From assembly GCA_963663845.2 (NCBI GenBank), contig OY760650.2, positions 1,116,001-1,180,000 of the forward strand: a stretch of 64,000 nucleotides of DNA, read 5' to 3'. The translations under genes and the position numbers were made by a program. The notes beneath the pieces were generated by a model. The model worked only from the letters and a program-made list of their open reading frames with translations, ran no database searches and was not told where the DNA came from. Origin of the DNA: Versatilivorator sp963663845. Lineage in GTDB: Bacteria > Acidobacteriota > Terriglobia > Versatilivoradales > Versatilivoraceae. Within the stretch, counting starts at the first letter, position 1; every line of letters starts with the position of its first letter. Of the stretch, positions 41,980-50,587 are shown piece by piece.

Positions 41980-42818
41980 AAATAGGACCCTACCGCATCG
42001 TTTCCCTGGAAACCGGCCGTTTCGGCCTCGACGGCGGCGCCATGTTCGGGGTGGTGCCCAAGACTCTCTGGAGCAGGACCAACCCCAGCGACGAGCGCAA
42101 CCGGATCCCCCTGGCCATGAGAGCCCTGTTGATTGTGGACGAAAAGCGCAAGATTCTGGTCGACGCCGGCTGCGGCCACAAGTTCCCCGACAAGCTCAGG
42201 GAGATCTACCGACTCGACCACAGCCGATACACCCTGCTTGGCTCTCTGGCCGCCCACGGCATCGCGCCGGAAGACGTCACCGACGTCATCCTGACCCACT
42301 TCCATTTCGACCATGCCGGGGGCGCGACCTGCTTCCGGAACGACCGGCTGGAGCTGACCTTTCCGTCGGCCAGGCACTACATTCAGCAGCGTCAATGGGA
42401 ACGAGCCCTGAAGCCGTCCGAGAAGGACCGGGGCAGCTATATGTCCATGGATATCGAGCCCTTCCGCGACCACCCCCGACTCACCATCCTGGACGGCCCC
42501 CGCGAGCTGTTCCCCGGTCTCCACCTGCTGATCTCCAACGGGCACACCCCGGGCTTGCAGATGGTCAAGATTCAGGACGGCGACGCCACGCTGTTCTATT
42601 GCGGCGACATGATGCCCACCGCCTCTCACCTTCCGCTTCCCTACCTGATGGGGTACGACCTCTATCCCCTGACCACCATCGAGGAGAAGCGGCGCTACCT
42701 GCAACAGGCCTGTGAGGGAAACTGGATTATCGCCCTGGAACACGACCCGGTGGAGCAGGCCGTTCGCATTCAACCCGGCAGGAAATACTTCGAGGTTTGC
42801 GAATCGGTGGAATTGTGA
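41976..42818 (+). CDS. Metallo-beta-lactamase-fold hydrolase
   Basis: The ATG at 41976 overlaps the previous stop; the frame is open much further upstream but only into the antisense of that gene. 280 residues. Zinc motif H108-F-H110-F-D112-H113 in THFHFDHAGG, later His in SNGHTPGLQ (~190), Asp in FYCGDMMPT (~210) and His in ALEHDPVEQ (~253). The overall pattern resembles quorum-quenching lactonases and related MBL esterases, with no Asn/Tyr features clear enough to assign lactonase activity. Coupling to an O-methyltransferase suggests a small detoxification or secondary-metabolite step, but this is inference. Confidence 0.85.
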   Translation: MKIGPYRIVSLETGRFGLDGGAMFGVVPKTLWSRTNPSDERNRIPLAMRALLIVDEKRKILVDAGCGHKFPDKLREIYRLDHSRYTLLGSLAAHGIAPEDVTDVILTHFHFDHAGGATCFRNDRLELTFPSARHYIQQRQWERALKPSEKDRGSYMSMDIEPFRDHPRLTILDGPRELFPGLHLLISNGHTPGLQMVKIQDGDATLFYCGDMMPTASHLPLPYLMGYDLYPLTTIEEKRRYLQQACEGNWIIALEHDPVEQAVRIQPGRKYFEVCESVEL

Positions 42819-42857
42819 CGGGACGGCGGCGGCGTTGACAGGCTCCGCCGGCGAAAT

Positions 42858-43730
42858 TCAGTCGTCCTGCTCCAGGCGATAGACCACCTTGGCCCGATGA
42901 TCGCCGGCCACCGGCTTGCCGTCCCGGTAGGCCGGTGCAAACTCCCACCAGTGTCTCACCTCGTAGAGCGCCCGTTCGGTGAGCCCGAACTCCAGGCTGG
43001 ACTCGGGAACGGCTTCAACCACCTCGCCGTTGGCATCCAGCTTCAAGGCGATGCTCAGGCTTCCGGTCTTCTTTTTCTTCCTGGCCTTTCGGGGTCGCCT
43101 GGGGAAGGTGCTCAACAGGGTCACGGGTCCCCGCGTCCCCTTGCTGACAAACGGGGCCGCCACCCGCCGGCATCGGATCCTGGAACCATGGAAGTTCTTG
43201 CCGAAGAGCACGCCCAACTGGAATCTCTTGAGGCGATCACTGCTCACCCCGATGTTGACCTTGTCGAAATTCTCCAGAAACTTCCTGTAGTCCTCGCCAC
43301 CGACCGGCTGCAGCCGATAGGCCAACCGTCCCAACAGAAAGACGACCTTGCGCACTTTCTCCGGAAAGTCGAAGCCGTAGCCGAGCTCGAATCGGCGCCG
43401 CGTGCGCTGGCGGACGCAGGCCCGGGGATTGCCCTCCAGCTTCGACTTGCGGCCGTCGTAGAGGAAGGAGTCGAACCGCAGGGGCTGCCCTTCCGCCGTC
43501 CGCATGAAGATCCGGTCCACCGAGAGGCAGCGGCGGCTCTCCCCCAGGTTGATGACTTCCAGGAAGGCCTCCCGGCTCGGCGTCCATTCGAATGCGAGGA
43601 GAATGGTGGAATCCACGTAGGCATGCCAGGCGCTGGCCTCCGGCAGAAAATCCGGGTTTGCCCGGGCCGCGGGTCCGCCCAGCAGGGCCAAGCCCACCGC
43701 CAGCACGGAAATGCGCCACAGAGATCTCAT
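42858..43730 (-). CDS. Exported protein with TonB-like C-terminal domain
   Basis: The start at 43730 gives a signal peptide (MRSLWRISVLAVGLALLGGPAARA); 290 residues. Residues ~25-200 are a Lys/Arg-rich beta domain of unknown family. The last ~75 residues (LKLDANGEVVEAVPESS, then ALYEVRHWWEFAPAYRDGKPV) match the TonB C-terminal consensus in which a Trp/Phe-x-Pro-Ala and DGKPV are conserved. There is no membrane anchor beyond the signal. It starts 2 bases from the stop of the ABC-2 permease gene, so the two are probably co-transcribed. Function unknown. Confidence 0.65.
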   Translation of the reverse strand: MRSLWRISVLAVGLALLGGPAARANPDFLPEASAWHAYVDSTILLAFEWTPSREAFLEVINLGESRRCLSVDRIFMRTAEGQPLRFDSFLYDGRKSKLEGNPRACVRQRTRRRFELGYGFDFPEKVRKVVFLLGRLAYRLQPVGGEDYRKFLENFDKVNIGVSSDRLKRFQLGVLFGKNFHGSRIRCRRVAAPFVSKGTRGPVTLLSTFPRRPRKARKKKKTGSLSIALKLDANGEVVEAVPESSLEFGLTERALYEVRHWWEFAPAYRDGKPVAGDHRAKVVYRLEQDD

Positions 43731-43732
43731 GT

Positions 43733-44560
43733 TCAGAGCACGTCCGCAAAGGATCGCTTGACGTAGCGGAACACCAGGCCGCCGCACACGAAGGTGGCCA
43801 GGGCCATCCCATAGAGGGCGATGGCCCCCTGCCAGGACGGCATCTCGGCAAACAGCAACATCTTGCGGTAGGCGATCACGACTTCCGCCATCGGATTGAA
43901 GCGCATGGCCAACACCAGCTTGTCGCTGACACCGGCCAAGTGTTCTTCAGTATAGAAAATGGGAGTCAGAAAGAACCAGAAGGTCAGGACTACCGCGACC
44001 ACCTGGGCGGTGTCCCTCAGAAACACCTGAAGACTCGAGACCACCCAGCTCAACCCCAGGCCAAACAGCATCAGGGGAAGCAGGTAGAGGGGAATCAACA
44101 GCACAAGAAAGCTCAGGTCCTGCAGGTAGAAGAGGATGATCACCAGGAAGATGGCCAAGCCGATCAGGTGGTTCACCAGGTTGGCGATCAGCACGGCCAC
44201 CGGCAGGATCTCCGACGGGAACAAGGTCTTGGTGATCAGATTGGCGTGGTCCACCAGTACGTTGCTGGAGCGGGTCAGGGTCTCCTGGAACATCATCCAG
44301 GGAAGAATGCCGCAAAACAGGTAGAGGGCAAAGCTGGCCGTTCCGGTCTCGGGAAACCGGGGGTGCTCTATCTGCAATTTCCAGATCACCGAAAACACGA
44401 AGGTGTAGCACGCCAGCAGCGCCAGCGGATGGATCACCGACCAGAAGAGCCCCATGACCGAACCCACGTAGCGACTCTTGAGATCGCGTTCGACCATCGA
44501 CCGGATGAGCCCCCGGTGGCGGACGACCTTGCTGACGAAATTGACGATTGGACCGGTCAC
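43733..44560 (-). CDS. ABC-2 type permease (polysaccharide/polyol phosphate export family)
   Basis: A 275-residue protein with six membrane segments. The N-terminus MTGPIVNFVSKVVRHRGLIRSMVERDLKSRYVGSVMGLFWSVIHPL is typical of the TagG/KpsM/RfbA-type permeases, with ERDLKSRYVGSxLG and the TM2-3 region LYLFCGILPWMMFQETL. These export O-antigen, teichoic acid or capsule chains with an ATPase of the TagH/Wzt type. No ATPase gene is adjacent: downstream is the TonB-like protein and upstream the pyruvate carboxylase. A partner must be encoded elsewhere, or its gene lost. Confidence 0.85.
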   Translation of the reverse strand: MTGPIVNFVSKVVRHRGLIRSMVERDLKSRYVGSVMGLFWSVIHPLALLACYTFVFSVIWKLQIEHPRFPETGTASFALYLFCGILPWMMFQETLTRSSNVLVDHANLITKTLFPSEILPVAVLIANLVNHLIGLAIFLVIILFYLQDLSFLVLLIPLYLLPLMLFGLGLSWVVSSLQVFLRDTAQVVAVVLTFWFFLTPIFYTEEHLAGVSDKLVLAMRFNPMAEVVIAYRKMLLFAEMPSWQGAIALYGMALATFVCGGLVFRYVKRSFADVL

Positions 44561-44570
44561 GGGAGGAACC

Positions 44571-44590
44571 CCGCCGGCGACAACCGGCGG
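44571..44590 (-). promoter_or_regulatory. Short hairpin between pyruvate carboxylase and the ABC permease gene
   Basis: CCGCCGG (44571-44577) and CCGGCGG (44584-44590) form a 7-bp GC stem with a 6-base loop, filling the 33-base gap between the pyc stop (44594) and the permease start (44560). No T-run follows. It could slow ribosomes or polymerase, or be chance in this GC-rich DNA. Confidence 0.3.
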
Positions 44591-44593
44591 TGA

Positions 44594-47500
44594 CTATTCG
44601 ATGGTCAACAACAGGTCCTTGGCCTCGACGTGCTGCCCGGCCCCCACCAGTATCCGGCTGACACGTCCGGCCACGGGAGCGTAGATCGTACTCTGCATCT
44701 TCATGGCTTCCAGGGTGAACAGTTTTGCGCCCCTGTCCACTCTCTGCTCCAACTGGACGAACACGTGGGTGATCACCCCGGGCGACGGGGGCCCCACCTG
44801 CCCGGGCTCCCCGGGGCTGATCCTGGGGTGGGCGGGGGCAGCCTCCTTCAGGCTTTCGTCGCGCACCACCGCCTCCCGAGGCTGTCCGTTGAGCTCGAAG
44901 AAGACGGTCCGGCGGCCCTCGGGGTTGGGTTCGCTGATGGTCAGGAACTTGATCACCAGGGTCTTGCCGGGTTCGATGTCCACCGCGATTTCGTCGCCCG
45001 GCTGCATGCCGTAGAAGAACTGGGGCGTCGGCAGGACGGCGACGTCCCCGAATTTGCGATGGGTCGCCACGTAGTCGAGAAACACGTCCGGGTACAACAG
45101 GTAGCTCAACACCTCGTCGTGGCGGACATCCCGGCCGAGCTTTCGCTTCAGGAATTTCCGGGTCCTGCCGAAATCGGCGGGCGGTAGATCGGCTCCGGGA
45201 CGTTTGCGGCTCGGTTCGGCCCCCCGCAAGATGATGGTTTGCAGGCGAGGCGGCCATCCTCCCGGGGGAGTTCCCAGGGAACCGGCAAAGAGATCGATCA
45301 CTGAATTGGGAAGCGCCAGGTCGTGCTTGACGTCCAACTGGAGCAGGTCCTCCGGCGCCATCCCCTTGGCCAGCAGGAACAGCGTCAGGTCTCCCACCAC
45401 CTTGCTGGAAGGAGTGACCTTGACGATGTCGCCAAAGAGTCGATTCACCTCGGCGTAGGTGGACTCCACCTCGCTCCAGCGGTAACCCAGACCCACGGCT
45501 GCCGCCTGCTGGCGCAGATTGGTGTATTGCCCGCCCGGTATCTCGTGCAGGTACACCTTGGCGTCTCCCGACCTGGGACCGCTGTCGAAGGGTCGATAGA
45601 AGTCTCGCACAAGCTCCCAGTAGTCCGAGTAGCCTCCCAGGACCCCCGGGTCGAGCCCCGTGTCCCTCGGCCGGCCGCGCAGGGCTTCCACAATGGAGTT
45701 GAGATTGGGCTGGCTGGTCTGACCGCTCATGGACGAAACGGCGCCGTCGACCACGTCCACCCCGGACTCGGCGGCCTTGAGGATGGAAGCCGCGCTCACG
45801 CCGCTGGTGTCGTGGGTATGGAAGTGAATCGGAATACCCACCTCCTGGCGCAAGGCCTTCACCAGCTCGGCGGCGGCGTAGGGTTTGCAGAGACCCGCCA
45901 TGTCCTTGATGGCCAGGACGTGGGCGCCCATCTCCTCCAGCCGTCGCGCCATCTCGAGATAGTAGCCGAGGGAGTACTTGGGCCGTTGGGGATCGAGGAT
46001 ATCTCCGGTGTAGCAGATGGCGGCCTCGCAAATGGCGTGGGTCTCCCGAACCGCCGCCATGGAGACTTCCATGTTTTCCACGGAGTTCAGGGAATCGAAA
46101 ATACGAAAGATGTCGATGCCCTGCCGGGCCGATTCCCTGATGAACTCGGCCACCACGTTATCCGGGTAACTGGTGTAACCCACCGCATTGGAAGCCCGAA
46201 ACAGCATCTGGAAGCAGATATTGGGAACGAGATCCCGAAGCTGCCGCAGCCTCTGCCAGGGATCCTCGTTGAGGAAGCGCAGGGCGGTGTCGAAGGTGGC
46301 CCCTCCCCACATCTCCAGGCTGAAGAGGTGGGGCAATCGATGGGCCAGGGCCTCGGCAATCCTCAGAATGTCGATGGAACGCACCCGGGTGGCCAGCAAG
46401 GACTGATGGGCGTCGCGGAAGGTGGTGTCGGTGACCAGCAGGCGCTCCTGCTTCCGCATCCACTGAGCAAACCGTTCCGGACCCAACCGAAGCAACTGCT
46501 GGCGGGTCCCCGGAGGCGGAGCGACTCCCTTGGGGAAGGAAATTTCCGGCAGGGGCGCCGGCTGAATGTCTCGACTGGTCCTCGAGGTGGCAAATGATTC
46601 GGGCCAGGGTTTCCCGGCAACTTCCCGATTCCCGTTGACGATGACTCCCGCCAGGTAGTTCAGCAGCCGGGTGGCCCGGTCCCGCCTTCGGACAAAGTGG
46701 AACAGCTCGGGATGCTCCTCCAGGAACCGGGTGGTGGCCAGTCCGTCCTGAAACACCGGGTGGTTGACGATGTTCTCGAGAAAGGGCACGTTGGTCTTGA
46801 CGCCGCGGACCCGAAACTCTCGCAGGGCCCGGTCCATCCGCTGGCAGGCTTCCTTGGGTGTCCTTCCCCAGGCGGTGGCCTTGGTCAGCAGGGAATCGTA
46901 GTAGGGGATCAGGACGGCGCCCCCTGAGACCGCGCCTCCATCCAATCGCAAGCCGAATCCGGCCGGAGAGCGATAGGTGGTGACCTTTCCGAAGTCGGGC
47001 GCAAAGTTGTTTTCCGGGTCTTCCGCCGTGATGCGGCACTGCAGGGCGCTGCCGTAGAGCGGCATGTCCCCCTGGAGGGGCATCGAGATCGGCGGCTCGT
47101 GCAGCCGGCAGCCCTGGGCGATCAGGATCTGCGAGCGCACCAGGTCGATCCCCGTCACCCTCTCGGTCACGGTGTGCTCGACCTGTATGCGCGGGTTGAC
47201 CTCGATGAAGAACCACTCCCGGCTGTCCACGTCCAGCAGGAACTCGACCGTTCCCGCATTCACGTAGCCGACTTCACGCGCCAAGGCCACCGCGGCTTCC
47301 CACAACTCCTTGCGCAACTTCTCCGGTATCCCGGCGGCCGGCGCCACCTCCACCACCTTCTGATGCCGTCGCTGCACCGAGCAATCCCGCTCGAAGAGGT
47401 GCACGACCCCTCCATGCCGGTCGGCCAGGATCTGAACCTCCACGTGCTTGGGACGCTCGATGAAGCGTTCCAGGAACAGGGCGCCGTTGCCGAAGGCGGC

Positions 47501-48067
47501 CTCGGCCTCGCTTCGGGCCTCGGCCAATTGCTTCTCCAGGTCCCCGGCGGAACGGATGATCCTCATTCCCCGACCGCCCCCGCCGAAGGCGGCCTTGGCG
47601 ATCAGGGGGAATCCCAGCTCTGCGGCCGTTCTCAGGGCCTCCTGCCCTTCCTCCACGGGATCGTCGGTCCCGGGAACGACGGGGATTCCCGCCTTCCTGG
47701 CCAGGCGGCGGGCAGCCAGCTTGTCGCCGAGCAGCTCCAGCAGACGAGGTGTCGGCCCCACGAAGGTGATGTCTTCCCTCCGGCAAGCCTCGGCGAACTG
47801 GGGGTTCTCCGCCAGAAACCCGTAGCCCGGATGGATGGCGTCCACCTTCCTGTCCCGGGCGATCGCCAGAATGCCTTCGATGTCCAGATAGGCCTCCACC
47901 GGCCCCTTGTCTCTGGGCAGCGCATAGGCCTCGTCGGCCTTGAAGCGGTGCAAGCCGACGCGGTCCGCCTCGGAGTAGACCGCCACCGTCCGCAACCCCA
48001 GTTCGGTGGCCGCCCTCATGATGCGAATGGCGATTTCGCTGCGGTTGGCAGCCAGGAGCTTCTTCAT
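44594..48067 (-). CDS. pyc: Pyruvate carboxylase
   Basis: A 1157-residue single-chain biotin enzyme, the normal length. Biotin carboxylase domain ~1-450 (ANRSEIAIRIMRAATELG, ATP-grasp KAAFGGGGRGMR near 165, EVNPRIQVEHTVTE near 290); carboxyltransferase ~540-830 (TDTTFRDAHQSLLATRVR near 545, HFHTHDTSG near 745); and the C-terminal biotinyl domain with EAMKMQS near 1121, whose Lys carries biotin. It carboxylates pyruvate to oxaloacetate for anaplerosis. The gene is monocistronic or leads the permease/TonB-like genes 33 bases downstream. No truncation seen. Confidence 0.97.
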   Translation of the reverse strand: MKKLLAANRSEIAIRIMRAATELGLRTVAVYSEADRVGLHRFKADEAYALPRDKGPVEAYLDIEGILAIARDRKVDAIHPGYGFLAENPQFAEACRREDITFVGPTPRLLELLGDKLAARRLARKAGIPVVPGTDDPVEEGQEALRTAAELGFPLIAKAAFGGGGRGMRIIRSAGDLEKQLAEARSEAEAAFGNGALFLERFIERPKHVEVQILADRHGGVVHLFERDCSVQRRHQKVVEVAPAAGIPEKLRKELWEAAVALAREVGYVNAGTVEFLLDVDSREWFFIEVNPRIQVEHTVTERVTGIDLVRSQILIAQGCRLHEPPISMPLQGDMPLYGSALQCRITAEDPENNFAPDFGKVTTYRSPAGFGLRLDGGAVSGGAVLIPYYDSLLTKATAWGRTPKEACQRMDRALREFRVRGVKTNVPFLENIVNHPVFQDGLATTRFLEEHPELFHFVRRRDRATRLLNYLAGVIVNGNREVAGKPWPESFATSRTSRDIQPAPLPEISFPKGVAPPPGTRQQLLRLGPERFAQWMRKQERLLVTDTTFRDAHQSLLATRVRSIDILRIAEALAHRLPHLFSLEMWGGATFDTALRFLNEDPWQRLRQLRDLVPNICFQMLFRASNAVGYTSYPDNVVAEFIRESARQGIDIFRIFDSLNSVENMEVSMAAVRETHAICEAAICYTGDILDPQRPKYSLGYYLEMARRLEEMGAHVLAIKDMAGLCKPYAAAELVKALRQEVGIPIHFHTHDTSGVSAASILKAAESGVDVVDGAVSSMSGQTSQPNLNSIVEALRGRPRDTGLDPGVLGGYSDYWELVRDFYRPFDSGPRSGDAKVYLHEIPGGQYTNLRQQAAAVGLGYRWSEVESTYAEVNRLFGDIVKVTPSSKVVGDLTLFLLAKGMAPEDLLQLDVKHDLALPNSVIDLFAGSLGTPPGGWPPRLQTIILRGAEPSRKRPGADLPPADFGRTRKFLKRKLGRDVRHDEVLSYLLYPDVFLDYVATHRKFGDVAVLPTPQFFYGMQPGDEIAVDIEPGKTLVIKFLTISEPNPEGRRTVFFELNGQPREAVVRDESLKEAAPAHPRISPGEPGQVGPPSPGVITHVFVQLEQRVDRGAKLFTLEAMKMQSTIYAPVAGRVSRILVGAGQHVEAKDLLLTIE

Positions 48068-48123
48068 TACTTGTCTGGAACGCCCATGTTTCGCCCCTTA
48101 GGAGCCGCCTCGTCATAGGGGAC

Positions 48124-48236
48124 GGCGGCGCAACCAGGTGAAAAGTGATTAGTGGCCAGTGGTTAGTGGTTAGTTATTTGATCCACATGCCGAGCATCTG
48201 TTCGATCTCGGCGCAGTCACTCAAATAGTGCACCTC
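48124..48236. repeat. Dispersed AGTGGTTAGTG-family repeat, second copy
   Basis: GGCGCAACCAGGTGAAAAGT, then AGTGGCCAGTGGTTAGTGG heptamer-like units, then ATTTGATCCACATGCCGAGC. The same order occurs at 5739-5828. It occupies the gap upstream of pyc. A further AGTGGTC-type run is at 48725-48755. Confidence 0.6.
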
Positions 48237-48287
48237 AGTGGTCAGGCACCTTCCTGAGCCTTTTGCAAAATTCCCAATCGGGAATGA

Positions 48288-48620
48288 CATGAAGGCGGCA
48301 AAGGTGAAGGGCTGGTAGCTCCGGCATTCACCACAAAAAGCACAAAATGAGTGGCTTGATTTCGAGTCCTGACGATCGGAGGGGGCTTTTGTGTTTTTGT
48401 GCCTTTTGTGGCCATTCCCGGAAACGATCCCTCTGCCGAATTTTGCAAACCCTTCATTCCAAATAAATAAGCACGTTCCCCTTTGCAGAGTCGTGGGTAA
48501 GGGGAGAGCTGCGAAGCTGCGGTTGGCCTGGGTTATCCGGCAAGACACCCCCTACAGGCCATCCATATAGAGCTGCGAAGCAGCGGCTCAGGGTAGCCCC
48601 AGGCGGAAGCCTGGGGTCGT
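48288..48620 (-). repeat. ~330-bp dispersed element, copy 2 (inverted partner of 40013-40345)
   Basis: The reverse complement matches 40013-40345 along most of its length. The hairpin here reads CCCCAGGC-GGAA-GCCTGGGG (48597-48616), with a GNRA-type GGAA loop on this strand. A third, partial copy of its TTTGTGCCTTTTGTGGCCAT part is at about 50337-50406. Together with 48124-48236 it fills most of the 804-base gap between pyc and apgM, which contains no gene. Confidence 0.8.
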
Positions 48621-48832
48621 CTGAATCCGGCGCTGCCGTAGCCGCGAATGCGGCGAATAGAAAGCATCCTTCCTAAAAGCACTGCCTCTCGATCCTTTTG
48701 CAATTGGCTTTCCAGCTATTGGAACTGACCACCGACCACTGGTCACTGGCCACTCACCTTGCCGCACCGGGACATCCACAAAAGATTCCTATTCTATACA
48801 CAAGCTCCGGGAGACGGAAAGCGGATGTCATG

Positions 48833-48838
48833 TAGAAT
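48833..48838 (+). promoter_or_regulatory. -10-like box upstream of apgM
   Basis: TAGAAT (5 of 6 matches) is 33 bases before the apgM GTG. No convincing -35 box is present. Similar boxes (TATAAT at 33784, TAAAAT at 50505) precede other plus-strand genes in this window. Confidence 0.3.
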
Positions 48839-48871
48839 GCTGCTTGCCGAAGCGGGCGGATTACGTACACG

Positions 48872-50104
48872 GTGAAAACGGTGCAAGAAGAAATCCTGTA
48901 TCGATCGCTGAGGTTGCCTCACAAGCCCCAGGGAAAGCTGGTTCTGCTGGTCCTGGACGGCGTCGGCGACATTGCAGCCGCCGCCACCGGCTACCGGACC
49001 CCGCTGGAGGCTGCGGTCACTCCGAACCTGGACGAATTGGCTCAGGCCTCGGCCATGGGCCGAATGACTCCGGTCCTGCCGGGGATTACGCCGGGAAGCG
49101 GTCCCGGCCACCTGGGTCTCTTCGGCTACGATCCCGCCGTGTTCCGGGTCGATCGAGGCGTGATCGAGGCCCTGGGGCTTGGAATGGATTTGAAGACGGG
49201 CGACGTGGCCGCTCGCGCCAACTTCTGTACGGTCGATGCCGAGGGAATCGTCACCGACCGCAGAGCCGGCCGCATCAGCACCGGGTTGAACCGGGTCCTC
49301 TGCGAAAAACTCGGCGCCATCGGCAGGATCGGCGAGACCCGGATTATTGTCCGGCGTGGAAGATCCCACCGATTCGTGGTGGTTTTCCGAGGAGGCGGCA
49401 TCGCCGGCCCTCTCCCCGACTCCGATCCTCACAGGGCGGGACTTCCGATCAGGCCGATCACGGCCGAAAGCCGGGAAGAGAGCGTCAAGAGGGCGGCCGA
49501 GGTGATCGCCGGCTTCTACCGGCAGGCCATGCCACTGCTTTCGGAAGACCATCCCGCCAACGGGTTCCTCTTGCGAGGCATCGGCAGCCTTCCCCGTATC
49601 CCCGGGTTCGAGGAGCGGTTTCAACTGGGAGCCGCGGCGATTGCCGTTTACCCCATGTACAGGGGACTGGCCCAACTGATCGGGATGCGGAACCTGGAAA
49701 AGGCCAGAGAGATCCGGCAGCAGTTTCAACAGTACCTCGACGAGTTCCAACACTTCGACTACTTCTTCATCCACGTCAAGGGGACGGACATGGCCGGGGA
49801 GGACGGCGATTTCGACGGGAAGGTGGCGGTCATCGAAGCCGTGGACCGGGCTCTCCCCATCCTCTTGCAAAAACGCCCCCGGGTGCTGGCGATCACCGGG
49901 GACCATTCCACCCCGGTGGCGCTGAAATCGCACAGTTGGCATCCCCAGCCGGTCCTGCTGAACAGCCCGGTTTGCGGGAGCGACAAGCTGAGCCGCTTCA
50001 CCGAAACCTGCGCCAACCGGGGCTCGCTAGGGGTGTTCCAGAGTCGATACCTGATTCGATTGATGATGGCCAACGCGGGGCTCTACGCCAAGTTCGGCCC
50101 CTGA
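48872..50104 (+). CDS. apgM: 2,3-bisphosphoglycerate-independent phosphoglycerate mutase, archaeal type
   Basis: Starts with GTG at 48872; 410 residues, typical of the archaeal-type iPGM of the alkaline phosphatase superfamily. The metal and Ser sites are visible: VLLVLDGVGD (25-33) with Asp29, and PGITPGSGPGHLGLFGYDP (70-88) with the nucleophile Ser76; later FIHVKGTDMAGEDGDFDGKV (~302-321) and ITGDHSTPVALKSHS (~355-369). It interconverts 3- and 2-phosphoglycerate in glycolysis/gluconeogenesis. A monocistronic gene flanked by repeat-rich gaps. Confidence 0.93.
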   Translation: MKTVQEEILYRSLRLPHKPQGKLVLLVLDGVGDIAAAATGYRTPLEAAVTPNLDELAQASAMGRMTPVLPGITPGSGPGHLGLFGYDPAVFRVDRGVIEALGLGMDLKTGDVAARANFCTVDAEGIVTDRRAGRISTGLNRVLCEKLGAIGRIGETRIIVRRGRSHRFVVVFRGGGIAGPLPDSDPHRAGLPIRPITAESREESVKRAAEVIAGFYRQAMPLLSEDHPANGFLLRGIGSLPRIPGFEERFQLGAAAIAVYPMYRGLAQLIGMRNLEKAREIRQQFQQYLDEFQHFDYFFIHVKGTDMAGEDGDFDGKVAVIEAVDRALPILLQKRPRVLAITGDHSTPVALKSHSWHPQPVLLNSPVCGSDKLSRFTETCANRGSLGVFQSRYLIRLMMANAGLYAKFGP

Positions 50105-50470
50105 TCCACCGGAAACCCTTCCAATATTCCGAAGAAAAACTGCCGAGTTCTGCTCTGCGAATCCGGCTGCACAAAGACGAACGGCGAACCACGAATGGAC
50201 ACGAATACACACGAATTGATCTTGAAGTCGGATTGATCCTTAATTTCAAGCGTCCAACGCTTGAATGGGAGCGGCTGGTTCTTTGACATCATTCGAGTAA
50301 CCAGCATTCCTTGATCGTTTCTCATCAGTTCTGCTCTCTTTGTGTTTTTGTGCCTTTTGTGGCCATTCCCGGTAACGATCCCGCTGCCGCATTTTGCAAA
50401 CGTCTCCACTCATGAATCCGTTCATTGGTGTTCATTCGTGTTCATTCGTGGTTCGCCGTTCCCCCTCGGG
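50105..50470. repeat. Repeat-filled gap between apgM and the UroD-like gene
   Basis: Contains CGAACCACGAATGGACACG at 50186-50204 and, inverted, TTCGTGTTCATTCGTGGTTC at about 50434-50453, plus a partial copy of the ~330-bp element (50337-50406). These are the decamer arm of the array unit in opposite orientations, about 230 bases apart. No gene is visible. Confidence 0.6.
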
Positions 50471-50481
50471 GCTGCTTCAAG

Positions 50482-50510
50482 TTGAGTTTCAACGGTCGAG
50501 CATGTAAAAT
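50482..50510 (+). promoter_or_regulatory. Candidate promoter of the UroD-like/corrinoid gene pair
   Basis: TTGAGT (50482-50487, 4 of 6) and TAAAAT (50505-50510, 5 of 6) with a 17-base spacer. Expected start of transcription about 50517, leaving a leader of about 70 bases. It lies just after the repeat-filled gap. Confidence 0.5.
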
Positions 50511-50587
50511 CCCGACCCAATCGGCCACAGGATGAGAAGGGCGCGCATTCCGGCGAAGCCCTTCAACTGCCTGCGCGGGAGGTATCC

